A stretch of 6,550 nt of DNA from positions 1 through 6,550 of the forward strand of contig DGIZ01000029.1 in assembly GCA_002386585.1 (NCBI GenBank), read 5' to 3'. The position numbers were made by a program, and so were the translations under genes. The notes under the pieces were generated by a model. The model had not been told where the DNA came from, searched no databases, and saw only the letters and a list, made by a program, of their open reading frames with translations. Below, one piece after another: positions 6,312 to 6,550 of this stretch (positions are counted from its first letter, which is position 1; every line of letters starts with the position of its first letter). The DNA comes from Brevundimonas sp. UBA4609 (GTDB taxonomy: Bacteria > Pseudomonadota > Alphaproteobacteria > Caulobacterales > Caulobacteraceae).

Positions 6312-6550
6312 TCAGTTCACCGTTAGCCACTTATTGATGGTGAGATCGTCCAGCTGCGCCACGCGCCCCTGCGCGACGTTGCGACCGCGATGCAGCAGCA
6401 AAAAGTAGTCGGCGACGCGGCGGATTAGGGAGACGCGCTGCTCCAGCAGCAGCACGGTCAGCCCGTAATCGAGATTCAGGCGACGGATCAGGTTGCCCAT
6501 CTCCTCTTCCAGCCAGGGCGACATGCCGTCGGTCGGTTCGTCGAGGATCA
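6312..6550 (-). CDS. ABC transporter ATP-binding protein, LivF/UrtE type, C-terminal part
   Basis: Only the last 78 codons are inside the window; the gene begins beyond the right edge. The visible part starts in the Walker B motif (ILDEPTDGMSP), with the catalytic Glu following Asp, then the helix WLEEEMGNLIRRLN, then TVLLLEQRVSLIRRVAD, where the usual switch histidine of the H-loop is replaced by Gln (LEQ), and a final beta region LLLHRGRNVAQG. A glutamine at that place and a short C-terminus are features of the LivF/UrtE/FmdF branch, which energises uptake of branched-chain amino acids, urea or short amides. The substrate cannot be decided from this piece. The TGA at 6312-6314 is 3 nt from the bioD stop, so the genes converge with no room for a separate terminator. 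It belongs to the enterobacterial half. Confidence 0.85.
   Translation of the reverse strand, partial: ILDEPTDGMSPWLEEEMGNLIRRLNLDYGLTVLLLEQRVSLIRRVADYFLLLHRGRNVAQGRVAQLDDLTINKWLTVN

Overview
The window joins two DNAs of different origin. Positions 1 to about 5700 look like an ordinary, very GC-rich chromosomal stretch of an alphaproteobacterium, most likely Caulobacterales and perhaps Brevundimonas. The grounds are strong C/G preference at third codon positions, the gene content and the protein styles; this is a judgement without a database search. From about 5703 to the end the sequence reads as an enterobacterial (Enterobacterales) chromosome: a BioD of the E. coli BioD1 type without its N-terminus, then the end of an ABC transporter ATPase gene on the other strand.

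Layout, left to right. At 1-108 lies a long perfect inverted repeat built from REP-like units, followed by a small hairpin (117-141) just before trmJ. trmJ (tRNA 2'-O-methyltransferase) and a ynfA-type membrane protein gene overlap by 4 nt on the plus strand. They converge on a minus-strand operon read right to left: a LysR-type regulator, a small two-helix membrane protein of unknown function, and a CobB-type sirtuin (NAD-dependent deacylase). The convergent ynfA and cobB stop codons share one CTAG. A divergent intergenic region (3246-3420) carries a perfect AT-rich palindrome close to the lysR start, a good operator candidate.

The plus-strand operon that follows is an aldehyde-detoxification cluster: frmA/adhC (glutathione-dependent formaldehyde dehydrogenase), a GFA/CENP-V-fold zinc protein, a VOC (glyoxalase-fold) protein, and the start of a small lipoprotein gene. 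S-formylglutathione hydrolase, the usual next enzyme, is not in the window.

The lipoprotein frame runs without interruption into bioD at a CTGCAG (PstI) sequence. The result is an apparent 266-residue 'lipoprotein-BioD' lacking the BioD P-loop. The simplest reading is a chimeric join (contamination, library ligation or misassembly); a real recombination event is the alternative. I see no convincing new multi-gene system. The chimeric junction, the operator palindrome and the nested inverted repeat most deserve a second look.
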